Shown here: positions 41,855 to 50,641 of the stretch, piece after piece
How positions within the stretch are numbered: position 1 is the first letter of the stretch
How the letters are laid out: each line of letters starts with the position of its first letter
NCBI RefSeq assembly: GCF_018343695.1
Contig: NZ_JAGYPJ010000001.1
Location: 1,685,001-1,749,000, forward strand
Source of the DNA: Lederbergia citrisecunda
GTDB taxonomy: Bacteria; Bacillota; Bacilli; Bacillales; Bacillaceae_C
Length of the DNA stretch: 64,000 nucleotides
Direction: 5' to 3'
Translations under genes and position numbers: made by a program
The notes under the pieces: model-generated
What the model saw: the letters and a program-made list of their open reading frames with translations, nothing else
Databases searched by the model: none
Told to the model about the DNA's origin: nothing

Positions 41855-42085
41855 GCTGATTTTCGCTTCATGCACTCGGGGATTGAAAAGCGAAGGCGCT
41901 TCGTTAGTGGCGCAAGCAAATGTTCTCCAATCCGGTAGGTTGTTCTCTAACTTACAGGGATGGAGGTTATTTGACCTCTCGAGCACTAGCGCCTTCAGCT
42001 AGTCAAGGCTCGGGAGCCTCCTCAGCGCTTATCGCGACTGTGGGGCCTCCTGTTACTCGTTTTTTGTGCCTTCCGCTCCAATCAG
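41855..42085. repeat. Compound repeat: family 2-like element nested in family 1
   Basis: Outer ends GCTGATTTTCGCTTCATGCACTCGG and CTGTGGGGCCTCCTGTTACTCG .. CCTTCCGCTCCAATCAG are family 1. The inner block 41884-42006 begins TGAAAAGCGAAGGCGCTTCGTT and ends CACTAGCGCCTTCAGCTAGTCAA, the two inverted ends of family 2. No gene fills the 41718-42118 gap. Confidence 0.7.
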
Positions 42086-42118
42086 CGCGAAAAAAACAAG
42101 TATGCGCTTCACAAGGCT

Positions 42119-42457
42119 TTATAATAAACTTGAAATAAACTCAAAGATTTTTTGAGCTATAGTTGTAACGATATTCGCCAAAAATTTTCCTGCTTCCGAA
42201 AAAAAATTATATGCTTTTACTTCTTCTAATTTCTCTTTTTTCTCATCAAGATTGAAAGTTGGCAGATCTCTGCCCATAAAAGTAGTTTCTACTTTACCAT
42301 CATCATTTTGTTGAATAGTCACTGGAGTTTGGAATGATTCGTCTGAGTAACCTTTCATATTAAGCATTCCCTCATTGGCTTTGTTCATGCCGATCATTAC
42401 GCCGATAAAAAGAACACCAAATAATAAAACGCATTTAACGAAAAAGTTTCTCATCAT
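42119..42457 (-). CDS. yqxA: YqxA family protein (DUF3679)
   Basis: 112 residues. One N-terminal membrane helix (FFVKCVLLFGVLFIGVMIG) and a soluble remainder with a hydrophobic C-terminal helix. Matches B. subtilis YqxA by length, architecture and position before lepA. Function unknown, though sporulation-linked through its neighbours. GGAGGTGGA precedes two adjacent ATG codons (42457 or 42454). In B. subtilis spoIIP comes just upstream; here gpr does. Confidence 0.85.
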   Translation of the reverse strand: MMRNFFVKCVLLFGVLFIGVMIGMNKANEGMLNMKGYSDESFQTPVTIQQNDDGKVETTFMGRDLPTFNLDEKKEKLEEVKAYNFFSEAGKFLANIVTTIAQKIFEFISSLL

Positions 42458-42520
42458 TCCACCTCCTCTATCAAATCCTCTACTAGATTTTATGCACAGT
42501 AAAAAAATGATAGAACTATT

Positions 42521-43648
42521 TTATCTTGTTTTAAATCCTGCATCCGTTTGATCTACAGCAGTATGAAGTGCTGCATTCAACCCTGACGCTATAAGATTGG
42601 CCATATCCTCTATGAATACATCTACTTCTTTAGGTGTAACCATTAAATTATGTCCTAGAGGAGCTAATACCTCGTGAATCAGCTTTCTTTTTTCATCATC
42701 TTCAAGCGTACCTACCATGCCCAAAAACGTTTGCCTTTGTCTTTCTTCGGGCATATCTTCTTCACTTAACTTTCTTTTTTCTCCAAATGTCAAACCCGCT
42801 GGAGCAAGAGATCTTGATGGTCTAGAAGACTCCTTTATCTCTTTTCCAAAATGCTTAAGTAAAAAATCAATGGTGTCACTTGTAATTGTAACTGCGTCAA
42901 CTACTGTCGGTACTCCAATAGAAATAACAGGAACTCCTAAAGTTTCTTTACTTAATTCTTTCCTTTTATTCCCTACTCCTGAGCCAGGATGAATACCAGT
43001 ATCCGATATTTGGATTGTTGAATTAACCCTTTCGATTGAACGTGATGCGAGAGCGTCAATGGCAATAATAAAATCCGGTTTCGATTTTTCAGAAACCCCA
43101 AAAATAATGTCACTTGTCTCAATTCCTGTCAGTCCCATTACACCTGGAGCTATGGCACTTACGGGGCGATACCCCTTTTCAACTTGATGAGATTCAAGCT
43201 GAAATAAATGTCTAGTAATGATTAGATGTTCACAAACTTGTGGCCCTAGTGCATCTGGAGTGACATTCCAATTTCCTAATCCAACTACTAAACAACTAGC
43301 GGTTTTTGGAATATTTAACATTTCTAAAAATCCACTGAATTCTTTTGCAAACGTTTCTCCCACCTGTTGCTGTAAAACAGAATCTTGAGATCTGATTCCT
43401 TGGACTTCAATGGTTAAATAATGGCCAGCTTTTTTCCCTAACTTTTCTTCTCCTTCAGGGGTAATGGTGGCCAAAGAAATTTTAATATCTCCTTCCATCC
43501 TCTCTTTTATGACGACTCCGTTTATCTCTTTCTGCTCAGCCTTGTCTTTCTTTTTACCTGTTAATTGGGCTAAAGCCATTTCAAAAGCTTCTTTTGCCAA
43601 GTCGGTTCTTACTGAATAACGGCTTAAATCAAGTTCATCATTTATCAT
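42521..43648 (-). CDS. gpr: Germination protease GPR
   Basis: 375 residues. Begins with the autoprocessed propeptide ending near RYSVRTDLA, then the protease domain with [39 protein letters not shown] and [14 protein letters not shown]. It degrades small acid-soluble spore proteins at germination and is made as a zymogen in the forespore. Start ATG 43648 follows GGAGGTCAAAATA. Divergent from rpsT. Confidence 0.97.
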   Translation of the reverse strand: MINDELDLSRYSVRTDLAKEAFEMALAQLTGKKKDKAEQKEINGVVIKERMEGDIKISLATITPEGEEKLGKKAGHYLTIEVQGIRSQDSVLQQQVGETFAKEFSGFLEMLNIPKTASCLVVGLGNWNVTPDALGPQVCEHLIITRHLFQLESHQVEKGYRPVSAIAPGVMGLTGIETSDIIFGVSEKSKPDFIIAIDALASRSIERVNSTIQISDTGIHPGSGVGNKRKELSKETLGVPVISIGVPTVVDAVTITSDTIDFLLKHFGKEIKESSRPSRSLAPAGLTFGEKRKLSEEDMPEERQRQTFLGMVGTLEDDEKRKLIHEVLAPLGHNLMVTPKEVDVFIEDMANLIASGLNAALHTAVDQTDAGFKTR

Positions 43649-43838
43649 TATTTTGACCTCCAAAAAAGGAAACTACTTATTGACCATCATTTCCTTTCAT
43701 ACCATTTTTCATTCAGAAGTATTGCATTCCTATTATTCGTCTGATAAAATATCTCTTGTTCTGATTGTTAATGAATAATGGTATATTAGTGAAAGTCGAG
43801 TGATATACAACCTCGATCATTGTCAGGAGGTGAATGGA

Positions 43839-44099
43839 ATGCCAAACATTAAATCTGCTATTAAAAGAGTACAAATCAACGAAGCAAAAAACGCTCAAAA
43901 CACTGCTGCAAAATCTGCAATGCGTACTGCTGTAAAGAAATTTGAGGCAGCTGTTGAAGTAAACGAAGAAAGTGCTACAGATCTTTTTAAAAATGCCGTT
44001 AAGCATCTTGATAAAGCTGCCACAAAAGGCTTGATCCATAAAAATACAGCTAATCGCCAAAAAGCACGTCTAGCAAAAAAATTAAGCAAAATGGCTTAA
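43839..44099 (+). CDS. rpsT: Ribosomal protein S20
   Basis: 86 residues, [18 protein letters not shown] onward, strongly basic and helical, ending AKKLSKMA. Binds 16S rRNA early in 30S assembly. AGGAGGTG is seven bases before ATG 43839. Single-gene unit, divergent from gpr and ended by its own terminator. Confidence 0.98.
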   Translation: MPNIKSAIKRVQINEAKNAQNTAAKSAMRTAVKKFEAAVEVNEESATDLFKNAVKHLDKAATKGLIHKNTANRQKARLAKKLSKMA

Positions 44100-44102
44100 T
44101 GT

Positions 44103-44138
44103 AAAAAACGCTCCAATCATGAGATTGGAGCGTTTTTA
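44103..44138 (+). terminator. Intrinsic terminator after rpsT
   Basis: AAAAACGCTCCAATC / GATTGGAGCGTTTTT with a 4-base loop, starting four bases after the rpsT stop. Confidence 0.95.
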
Positions 44139-44163
44139 TAATTATTGGTATTGGACCATTGGA

Positions 44164-44361
44164 TGTTAATCTCCGCTACAGGTGCTTCTCTTTCCTTTGG
44201 ACTGAAAAGCAGAAGGCACTTGAAAAAGAGCGACAAGCAAATGTTCTCCAACCTAGGAAGTTGTTCTTTAGTTGCTGTTTATTAACCTCGATTCCCTAGC
44301 GCCTGTAAGGTCCCTACCCCGTAATCCCTCAAGAGTCACCGCATCTTCCGATCCAATCAAC
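44164..44361. repeat. Second compound repeat, family 2-like block in family 1
   Basis: Outer parts GTTAATCTCCGCTACAGGTGC and ATCTTCCGATCCAATCAAC fit family 1 ends. The inner block begins TGAAAAGCAGAAGGC (44203) and closes at CTAGCGCCTGTAAGG (about 44310), and shares CAAGCAAATGTTCTCCAA and GTTGTTCT with the copy at 41855-42085. Confidence 0.65.
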
Positions 44362-44422
44362 ATATGTTTAAACAAAACCGATAATAAAGAATACGCAATA
44401 CTAGAGCGCGGTATTTCTAAAC

Positions 44423-44464
44423 AAAAAGGTCTATCGATCTAATGTACCGACAGACAGACTTTTT
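44423..44464 (-). terminator. Possible terminator after holA
   Basis: Imperfect arms AAAAAGGTCTATCG / CGACAGACAGACTTTT lie just past the holA stop (44470); the minus strand ends in CTTTTTGTTT. Confidence 0.45.
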
Positions 44465-44469
44465 AATGC

Positions 44470-45492
44470 TTATGATATTTTTAAATTGCCTAATTTAAGT
44501 AAGAATAATTCAAGAGATACTTCTCTACCTGTTCCACCTGTTTTAAGCTGTTCATCAGTTTGTGCAAGAAGGTGAATAATCTCTCCAAGTTCTTTATCAG
44601 TAAACGAACGAGCTTGTCCAGAAGCAAGTTTCACACGAAAAGGATGGGTTTTAAGAGTGCTTGCAATTTGTGGTTGGCCATATCCCCTCTTCAGTAGTTC
44701 TTTCACTTGATAGATTAGTCGAAATTGGCTTGCCAGTAGCGCTAAAATTTTAATTGGTTCTTCATTCTGCTTCCTCAAGTCGTAATAAATTCTAAATACT
44801 TCCTCCATTTTTCTATGTACAACTTTATCTACTAAATCAAATATATTTTGCTCCAATGATCTTGATGTGAGCCTTACTACTATTTCAGAAGTAATTATGT
44901 TTGATTCCTCTATGTATAATGAAAGTTTCTCTAGTTCTGAATGAAGTTTCATTAAATCGGGGCCAACTAGTGACAACAGTAAATCAATCGCAGTTTCTTC
45001 TATTTGCCGATTTTTTGCTTCAATCTGCCCTTTTATCCAATTCCGCAACTCTGCTTCCGTTAATTTTTTCGCTTCAATGATTTCTGCATTTTTTTTAAGT
45101 AATTTCGTAATTTTCTTTCTTTCGTCCAATTTTTCATAATTTCCTGCAAAAACCAATATAGAATAAGGAGAAGGTGATTCAATATAAGATTCCAGTTTTT
45201 TAATATTATGTTCAACTTTTTCCTTTGATTTTTCAGAAGTTAAAAATAACGGATTGTTAATAAATACTAATTTTCTTTCTCCAAAAAAAGGAAAGGTTTC
45301 TGCATCTTCTAGCGCTACTTCAATTGCAGTTTCCTCCATATCGTAAACGGATAAATTAAAATCCATCTCTTCTTCCGTTAACACATTTGTCACTAATTTT
45401 TGCTTCGTCTCGTTGATAATAAAGGCTTCCGTTCCATATAATAAATACAGTGGTGAAAACTGTTTTCTATCTATTTTTTCCCAAAGTTTCAT
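44470..45492 (-). CDS. holA: DNA polymerase III delta subunit
   Basis: 340 residues. N-terminal PLYLLYGTEAFIINETKQKL is the delta subunit start, with the AAA+-like core and C-terminal collar domain (EEPIKILALLASQFRLIYQV). Opens the beta clamp in the clamp loader. Same place as B. subtilis yqeN, downstream of comEC and upstream of rpsT. Confidence 0.94.
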   Translation of the reverse strand: MKLWEKIDRKQFSPLYLLYGTEAFIINETKQKLVTNVLTEEEMDFNLSVYDMEETAIEVALEDAETFPFFGERKLVFINNPLFLTSEKSKEKVEHNIKKLESYIESPSPYSILVFAGNYEKLDERKKITKLLKKNAEIIEAKKLTEAELRNWIKGQIEAKNRQIEETAIDLLLSLVGPDLMKLHSELEKLSLYIEESNIITSEIVVRLTSRSLEQNIFDLVDKVVHRKMEEVFRIYYDLRKQNEEPIKILALLASQFRLIYQVKELLKRGYGQPQIASTLKTHPFRVKLASGQARSFTDKELGEIIHLLAQTDEQLKTGGTGREVSLELFLLKLGNLKIS

Positions 45493-45849
45493 GTCTTTGC
45501 CCTGCCTTGTTCTAATGTATACTTATATCGTATGAAAGCTAGGCACATTTTACAAGAGGCAAAGGGGACAATCCACAAAATGTAAGTCCATAACTTACCT
45601 TTGTGAAAATTGCCCCCCGATCTATGATAAACGCTTCAAAATAAGGCCTAGGATACTTAAATTGAAGCGGATAAACTTAAATTGGCCCCGGAGTTCCGTA
45701 AGCAAAAGTTTCGATAGAAGAAACTTGTATTTGTATTGTTGCCTTCCGTTTTAAAAGTATGGGTGTCAACTCTTGTCAGCAGTGGTAATGGAAATGTGGA
45801 TTTTTTTTTGAAATTAGTCTATACTATAGTGGAATTAGGAGGGGTAGTC
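45493..45849. other. holA/yqzM divergent gap with large imperfect stem-loop
   Basis: No gene seen. It holds an inverted repeat, arms 45564-45586 and 45594-45616 (GGGG.CAAT..CACAAA.GTAAG paired with CTTAC.TTTGTG..ATTGCCCC), seven-base loop. On the minus strand this would lie in the holA leader; it has no T-run. Promoters for both genes should be here. Confidence 0.5.
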
Positions 45850-45984
45850 GTGAATAAATTTGAACAAAATGTCCAATCGAAACGAAATGATGCAGTAGAT
45901 TCTGGTGTAGGTTTTGGGGTCTCATTTGTATTTTTTACAGCTATTTTCGTAATTGGAACAGTCATAGAACTTATTGGAAAATAA
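45850..45984 (+). CDS. yqzM: YqzM family small membrane protein
   Basis: 44 residues, MNKFEQNVQSKRNDAVDSGV followed by one membrane helix (VSFVFFTAIFVIGTVIELIG). GTG start at 45850 behind AGGAGGGG. Matches the small YqzM protein of B. subtilis by size, topology and position between comEC and holA. Function unknown. Confidence 0.85.
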   Translation: MNKFEQNVQSKRNDAVDSGVGFGVSFVFFTAIFVIGTVIELIGK

Positions 45985-46008
45985 GATAAGGCTCGCACCT
46001 CACAAAAG

Positions 46009-46037
46009 GAAGTTTGTATAACAAACTTCTTTTTTTA
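46009..46037 (+). terminator. Intrinsic terminator after yqzM
   Basis: GAAGTTTGT / ACAAACTTC with a 3-base loop then eight T, 25 bases after the yqzM stop. Confidence 0.9.
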
Positions 46038-46152
46038 TTGAGTTAAGCGTTTATGTTACACTCCTTTTCAGAAGCTTCCTCAGCACATGATTTAATGTTT
46101 TCATTTGACCCGAACCATTTACTCCAAGATAAAGTCCTTCTATATTGTTATT

Positions 46153-48453
46153 TTATTGCATAATGGTGTGAAAGGTTCCTCCTCTTTTTGTAAATACATA
46201 ATGAATACCACCGTGTTCGTCAGTTCTATATACGTGAACTTTATTTTCCTTCAAAACATCAAGTACTTCCTGATGAGGGTGACCATAACGATTATTATAC
46301 CCCGCCGAAATAACTGCATAATCAGGATTAATAAATTTAATAAATTCTATTGTAGAAGATGTTTTACTGCCGTGATGACCTACTTTTATTACATCTGCAT
46401 TCAACTTTTGGTACGCTTCTATGATTTCTTTTTCCCCTTCTTTTTCTACATCCCCCATAAAAAGCCAAACCAATTTTCCAAATGAAGCAAATAATACGAG
46501 TGAACTATTATTTCCTTCATAATGATCATCAAGAGGAAAAATAATATGAAATGTCCCAGATTTATTTTCCCATCCTGTTCCGGCTTTTACTTCGTAAATT
46601 GGTACTCTATACTTTTTAGCAAGGTTAAGTATAATTTCCATTAATGAAATGTCCCATGAATTTGGTGAAATATATATTTCTTTTATCGCTATTTCGCCAA
46701 ATAAGTCCTTCGCAGCACCAATGTGATCTGCATCGCTATGAGTCAAAATCAATTTATCAATTGTATGAATTCCTTTACTTTTTAATACAGGCAATAACAT
46801 TTGCTTCCCAACTTGAAAAGGTTTCTTTCGTTCTCGCCAATCCGGAATAGGGAATTCAAGCTGTCCTCCTGTATCAATTAAGTATGTTCCACGGTTATAT
46901 GGCAATTTAATTAATGTACTATCCCCCTGTCCAATATCGATAAAGAAGACTTCTCCTTTTGGTGAAAATTGGATAACTGCCATATGAATTAACAAAATAG
47001 TCATTAATGGTAAAATCGCTACAATTCTCGGCCTTTTATGTTCCGTTAAAAAAACGTACAAATATGCACCAACTACCATAAAAATTAAACTTATTGTGTT
47101 AGGTTTTCCTGTTATGATCGTCGAAAATTTAAACGAACTAATTATTAGTGCAAATTGTTCCGAATACGAAACGATAACGGCTATTAATTCGGCAAAAAGA
47201 GAAAATAGTCCATCACTGAAAAACTTGATGATAAAAAGACTAAGCATTGATGGCAATATAATAGTTGTATAAAAAGGTACAAAAATAACATTGGCCAAAA
47301 TACCGATTACAGAAAACTCAAAGAAATGGAAAATAAGAATAGGAAAAGATGCAAGTGTAGAGACAATGGAGATATCCACCATCTTCCTAATATAAGTATG
47401 ATTATTAAGAAAAATGGCTTTTGATGAGATGATCAAACAAAAGGTGACACAAAAAGAAAGTTGAAATCCAGCGTGATAAATCAAAAAAGGATCAAAAAGC
47501 AAGAATAAGATAAAGGTAATGGATAAAGCGTCAAGCGTTGTAATAGGAAGTCGCCATTTTTTTGATGATAATAAAAGCAGTGTCATCAAGACAGCTCTTA
47601 TGACAGGGGGATTTAATCCACTTATAATCGTATATATTGGCAAGATAATCATTAAAATCCAATAAATGGTTTCTTTTGTAATTCCTAAGCGTAGGAAGAT
47701 GATATAAATTAACCCAACAAAAAAAGCGATGTGTAAACCAGAGATGGCTAATAAATGGACTACTCCTATTTGCTGGTAGGAACGATATGTATCCTCTGAA
47801 AATGACGTGCGATCTCCGAATATTAGTGCATTTGCATACGGGATTAATATATCCGGAAAACTCTTGTCCACGAACCGAACCCCTTTTTCCCGAATGTTTT
47901 GCAAGTGATGCTTAATGGATTGTTTAGAGTAATAGCATTCATTCCCATCAATACGATCTGTATCAAGTAACCAATGGATATTTTGTCTATACAAAAATTG
48001 TTCATAGTTAAAAGTATATTCGTTGCGGTTTGGCTCTGGTTGAATTAAATCACCCGAGATAAAGCATGTTGCACCTGAACGAATATTTGATTCCAATAAA
48101 GATTTTTCTAATTCACTTTGGATTTTATAGGATAGTAGGAGCTTTTCTTGATCGGATACGACTACGGCTTTTAAACGGTCTCCGTCAATTTGAGGAAATT
48201 CATTGAAGGTAACATGCATATTGGTCTTTCCATGTTCAAATATTGAAATGTTATGTTGTTTCGTTAAGAAAGCAAGGCACATAAAAAAAATAAAAAACGT
48301 ACAGAAAAATAAAAACAAATTTTTTCGCCTCTCGAAAATGATTCGTATCATTCCCATTGAAATAAGTATAAGCGTTAATATGTGAAATTCGAAAATGATC
48401 ATCACACCGGAGATTGCAGCTATTGCTGCAAAAAACCAACTTCCTGTAGCCAT
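46153..48453 (-). CDS. comEC: DNA internalization channel protein ComEC/Rec2
   Basis: 766 residues. Two initial membrane helices, an external OB-like domain (about 60-215), the Competence domain with many helices (HLLAISGLHIAFFVG; NPPVIRAVLM), then a C-terminal metallo-beta-lactamase domain (THSDADHIGA; VGHHGSKTSS). Forms the membrane channel for single-stranded DNA in transformation. Start ATG 48453 is five bases after AAAGGAG; a longer frame to 48507 overlaps nothing but lacks a site. Confidence 0.94.
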   Translation of the reverse strand: MATGSWFFAAIAAISGVMIIFEFHILTLILISMGMIRIIFERRKNLFLFFCTFFIFFMCLAFLTKQHNISIFEHGKTNMHVTFNEFPQIDGDRLKAVVVSDQEKLLLSYKIQSELEKSLLESNIRSGATCFISGDLIQPEPNRNEYTFNYEQFLYRQNIHWLLDTDRIDGNECYYSKQSIKHHLQNIREKGVRFVDKSFPDILIPYANALIFGDRTSFSEDTYRSYQQIGVVHLLAISGLHIAFFVGLIYIIFLRLGITKETIYWILMIILPIYTIISGLNPPVIRAVLMTLLLLSSKKWRLPITTLDALSITFILFLLFDPFLIYHAGFQLSFCVTFCLIISSKAIFLNNHTYIRKMVDISIVSTLASFPILIFHFFEFSVIGILANVIFVPFYTTIILPSMLSLFIIKFFSDGLFSLFAELIAVIVSYSEQFALIISSFKFSTIITGKPNTISLIFMVVGAYLYVFLTEHKRPRIVAILPLMTILLIHMAVIQFSPKGEVFFIDIGQGDSTLIKLPYNRGTYLIDTGGQLEFPIPDWRERKKPFQVGKQMLLPVLKSKGIHTIDKLILTHSDADHIGAAKDLFGEIAIKEIYISPNSWDISLMEIILNLAKKYRVPIYEVKAGTGWENKSGTFHIIFPLDDHYEGNNSSLVLFASFGKLVWLFMGDVEKEGEKEIIEAYQKLNADVIKVGHHGSKTSSTIEFIKFINPDYAVISAGYNNRYGHPHQEVLDVLKENKVHVYRTDEHGGIHYVFTKRGGTFHTIMQ

Positions 48454-48513
48454 TGCAACTCCTTTCTGAATAGTTTGGAGGGCTGTATCACAGCCGCTCC
48501 AAATCATACGCTA

Positions 48514-48972
48514 CTAATTAATTGCAAATGTTTGAAATATTTCTTTGTTAAATGGAACTTGTTCCACTACGACACCTGATTGTTCAAATAACTCTATTGC
48601 ATGTGGATGATTTTTATAATCTTCAGCATAGTAAACAGTTGTTATTCCTGCTTGGATGATCGCCTTACAACATTGTAAACACGGAAAATGAGTAACATAT
48701 ATTTCAGCATTTTCTGTAGGCACCCCAAACTTCGCACATTGTAAAATTGCGTTCATTTCTGCATGAATCGTTCTTACACAATGATTATCAATAACATAGC
48801 AGCCTTCATCAATACAATGAACTCCACCAGCAATAGACCCGTTATACCCTCCGGCAATAATTCGCTTGTCCCTTACTATCGTTGCCCCGACTGTAAGCCT
48901 TGTACAAGTACTACGATATGATAATAGATGGCTTTGCGCCATAAAATATTGATTCCAAGATATTCTCTCCAT
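48514..48972 (-). CDS. comEB: ComEB, dCMP deaminase-like protein
   Basis: 152 residues. Zinc and catalytic residues are in RTIHAEMNAILQCA and HFPCLQCCKA; further Cys/His residues lie in HCIDEGCYVIDNHC, as in bacterial dCMP deaminases. In B. subtilis comEB lies in the comE operon but is dispensable for DNA uptake. It sits 56 bases after comEA. Confidence 0.93.
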   Translation of the reverse strand: MERISWNQYFMAQSHLLSYRSTCTRLTVGATIVRDKRIIAGGYNGSIAGGVHCIDEGCYVIDNHCVRTIHAEMNAILQCAKFGVPTENAEIYVTHFPCLQCCKAIIQAGITTVYYAEDYKNHPHAIELFEQSGVVVEQVPFNKEIFQTFAIN

Positions 48973-49028
48973 AAAAGTCTCCCTTTTCCGTTTTCTTAAG
49001 TTTATCGACTTTTGTAGAAAATAGTCAA

Positions 49029-49637
49029 TTACTTAACAGTTATTAAATCCTGCAATCTTTCAAATGTCTTTGGGCCAATTCCTGATATTTTTTGGAGATC
49101 ATCGATTTGTTTAAATGGCCCATTCTGTTCCCTAAATTCTATAATGGCGGCTGCTTTTGCAGGACCAATTCCTGGTAATGTTTCTAATTCACTCGAATCT
49201 GCCTTATTTATATTTACATTATCATTTTGGTTTGATGGGGATGAATTGTTTAAGAAAGGATTTTCGATTTCCTCACCAACTTTAGGAATGTATATAACCA
49301 TTTCATCATGCACTTTCTGAGCAAAATTTATTTGTCCCTCATCAGCCTTATCGAGTAATCCCCCTGCTTTCTCGATAATATCAAAAACACGATCAGTTTC
49401 ACTTGCTTCATAAAGCCCAGGAATTTTCACAGCACCTTTTACATCTACAAAAATCTTTACTGCTAACAATTCATTTGTTTCATTTTCATCCATTCTGGGT
49501 ATTTCGTTTTCCGCTAAAGGCAGATTTGCATTAACGACCACTGGATTCTCTTTAGGCTGACTCATAAACAGAAAAAGAGCGAGTCCAATTACAATGGCTC
49601 CAACCAATAAAGATTTATATTTTTCAAGCCATATCAA
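49029..49637 (-). CDS. comEA: DNA receptor ComEA
   Basis: About 202 residues. N-terminal membrane helix (SLLVGAIVIGLALFLF), a SLBB domain (about 65-125, VKGAVKIPGLYEA), a flexible linker and a double helix-hairpin-helix DNA-binding end (LPGIGPAKAAAIIEFRE, ISGIGPKTFERL). Binds incoming double-stranded DNA. TTG 49637 lies eight bases after GAGGTGG; an ATG at 49688 would overlap the comER promoter region and has no site. Confidence 0.93.
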   Translation of the reverse strand: MIWLEKYKSLLVGAIVIGLALFLFMSQPKENPVVVNANLPLAENEIPRMDENETNELLAVKIFVDVKGAVKIPGLYEASETDRVFDIIEKAGGLLDKADEGQINFAQKVHDEMVIYIPKVGEEIENPFLNNSSPSNQNDNVNINKADSSELETLPGIGPAKAAAIIEFREQNGPFKQIDDLQKISGIGPKTFERLQDLITVK

Positions 49638-49721
49638 TTTCAATACCACCTCACTAGAAATGAATATTTTATTTTTGCAGGCATACATATGTTAGGAGAG
49701 ATAGGCGAAGGAGGGACAGGA

Positions 49722-50543
49722 ATGAAGGTCGGGGTAATTGGGACAGGTAATATGGGTACAATACTTTCTGAGGCATTGATTGATAGTCGTGCAATAACTC
49801 CTTCAGAAGTAATAGTTGTTAACAGGACGAAAGCAAAAGCAGAAATGCTTAAACATAAATATAGTGAAATTATAGTTGCTAATCATGCTCGCGAAGTAAT
49901 ACAAAATTCTAACCTTATTTTTCTTTGTGTAAAACCGAATGAATATTTCTCACTTATTAAGGAGAATGAGCAATATTTTCGCAAAGACCAATGTCTCGTA
50001 ACCATTACGAGCCCAATACAAACGTCTTGGCTTGAAAAATTATTACCTTGCTCTTGTGTAAGAATAATACCAAGCATAACAAATAGAGCACTTGCCGGTG
50101 TGACACTCTTTACATTTGGAGAATTAAGCGACCAAAAATGGCAAAAACAGCTGATAGACTTGTTTACACATATTTCGGTTCCAATCCAAATAAAGGAGGA
50201 AATCACCCGCATTTCATCAGATATTGTTAGCTGTGGTCCAGCTTTTTTTAGTTATATTACTAGAAGATTTATCGAAGCGGCAGTTTCGGAAACATTGATT
50301 GATAGGGATACTGCTACTAAACTTGCTGAGGAAATGTTAATAGGTCTTGGCGAATTATTAAATAAAGGATATTATTCTCTTCCTACATTAGAGGAAAAAG
50401 TTTGTGTTAAGGGTGGTATTACTGGTGAAGGAATAAAGGTATTGGAAAAGGAACTGGATGGGGTTTTTGAAGAAGTGCTTCGAGCAACTCATGCAAAATT
50501 TAACGAAGAAGTGGAAATTTTGAAAAAAGACTTTCCATTATAA
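49722..50543 (+). CDS. comER: ComER, pyrroline-5-carboxylate reductase-like protein
   Basis: 273 residues. Rossmann start KVGVIGTGNMGTILSEALI and the P5C reductase-like C-terminal domain (SDIVSCGPAFFSYITRR; CVKGGITGEGI). Divergent from comEA, exactly as in B. subtilis, where it is reported to affect sporulation and biofilm formation rather than competence. ATG 49722 follows GGAGGGACAGG. It keeps the NAD(P) motif, so an enzyme activity is possible. Confidence 0.9.
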   Translation: MKVGVIGTGNMGTILSEALIDSRAITPSEVIVVNRTKAKAEMLKHKYSEIIVANHAREVIQNSNLIFLCVKPNEYFSLIKENEQYFRKDQCLVTITSPIQTSWLEKLLPCSCVRIIPSITNRALAGVTLFTFGELSDQKWQKQLIDLFTHISVPIQIKEEITRISSDIVSCGPAFFSYITRRFIEAAVSETLIDRDTATKLAEEMLIGLGELLNKGYYSLPTLEEKVCVKGGITGEGIKVLEKELDGVFEEVLRATHAKFNEEVEILKKDFPL

Positions 50544-50586
50544 ACTATTATACGTGTTTTAGTTTATTGTTCAAGATGTTTTATTA

Positions 50587-50611
50587 GAAAAGGACGGCTT
50601 TTCGCCGTCCT
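50587..50611 (-). terminator. Terminator between yqeM and comER
   Basis: AGGACGGC / GCCGTCCT (50591-50611) with TTTC on the minus strand after the stem; closes the yqeM operon and can act for comER also. Confidence 0.8.
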
Positions 50612-50641
50612 GACTATCATCAAGATTCTAAGACATATGTC

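Noticed and set aside
41814-42138. Two overlapping plus-strand frames between lepA and yqxA
   Set aside because: They are translations of the compound repeat in two frames, with no ribosome-binding site.
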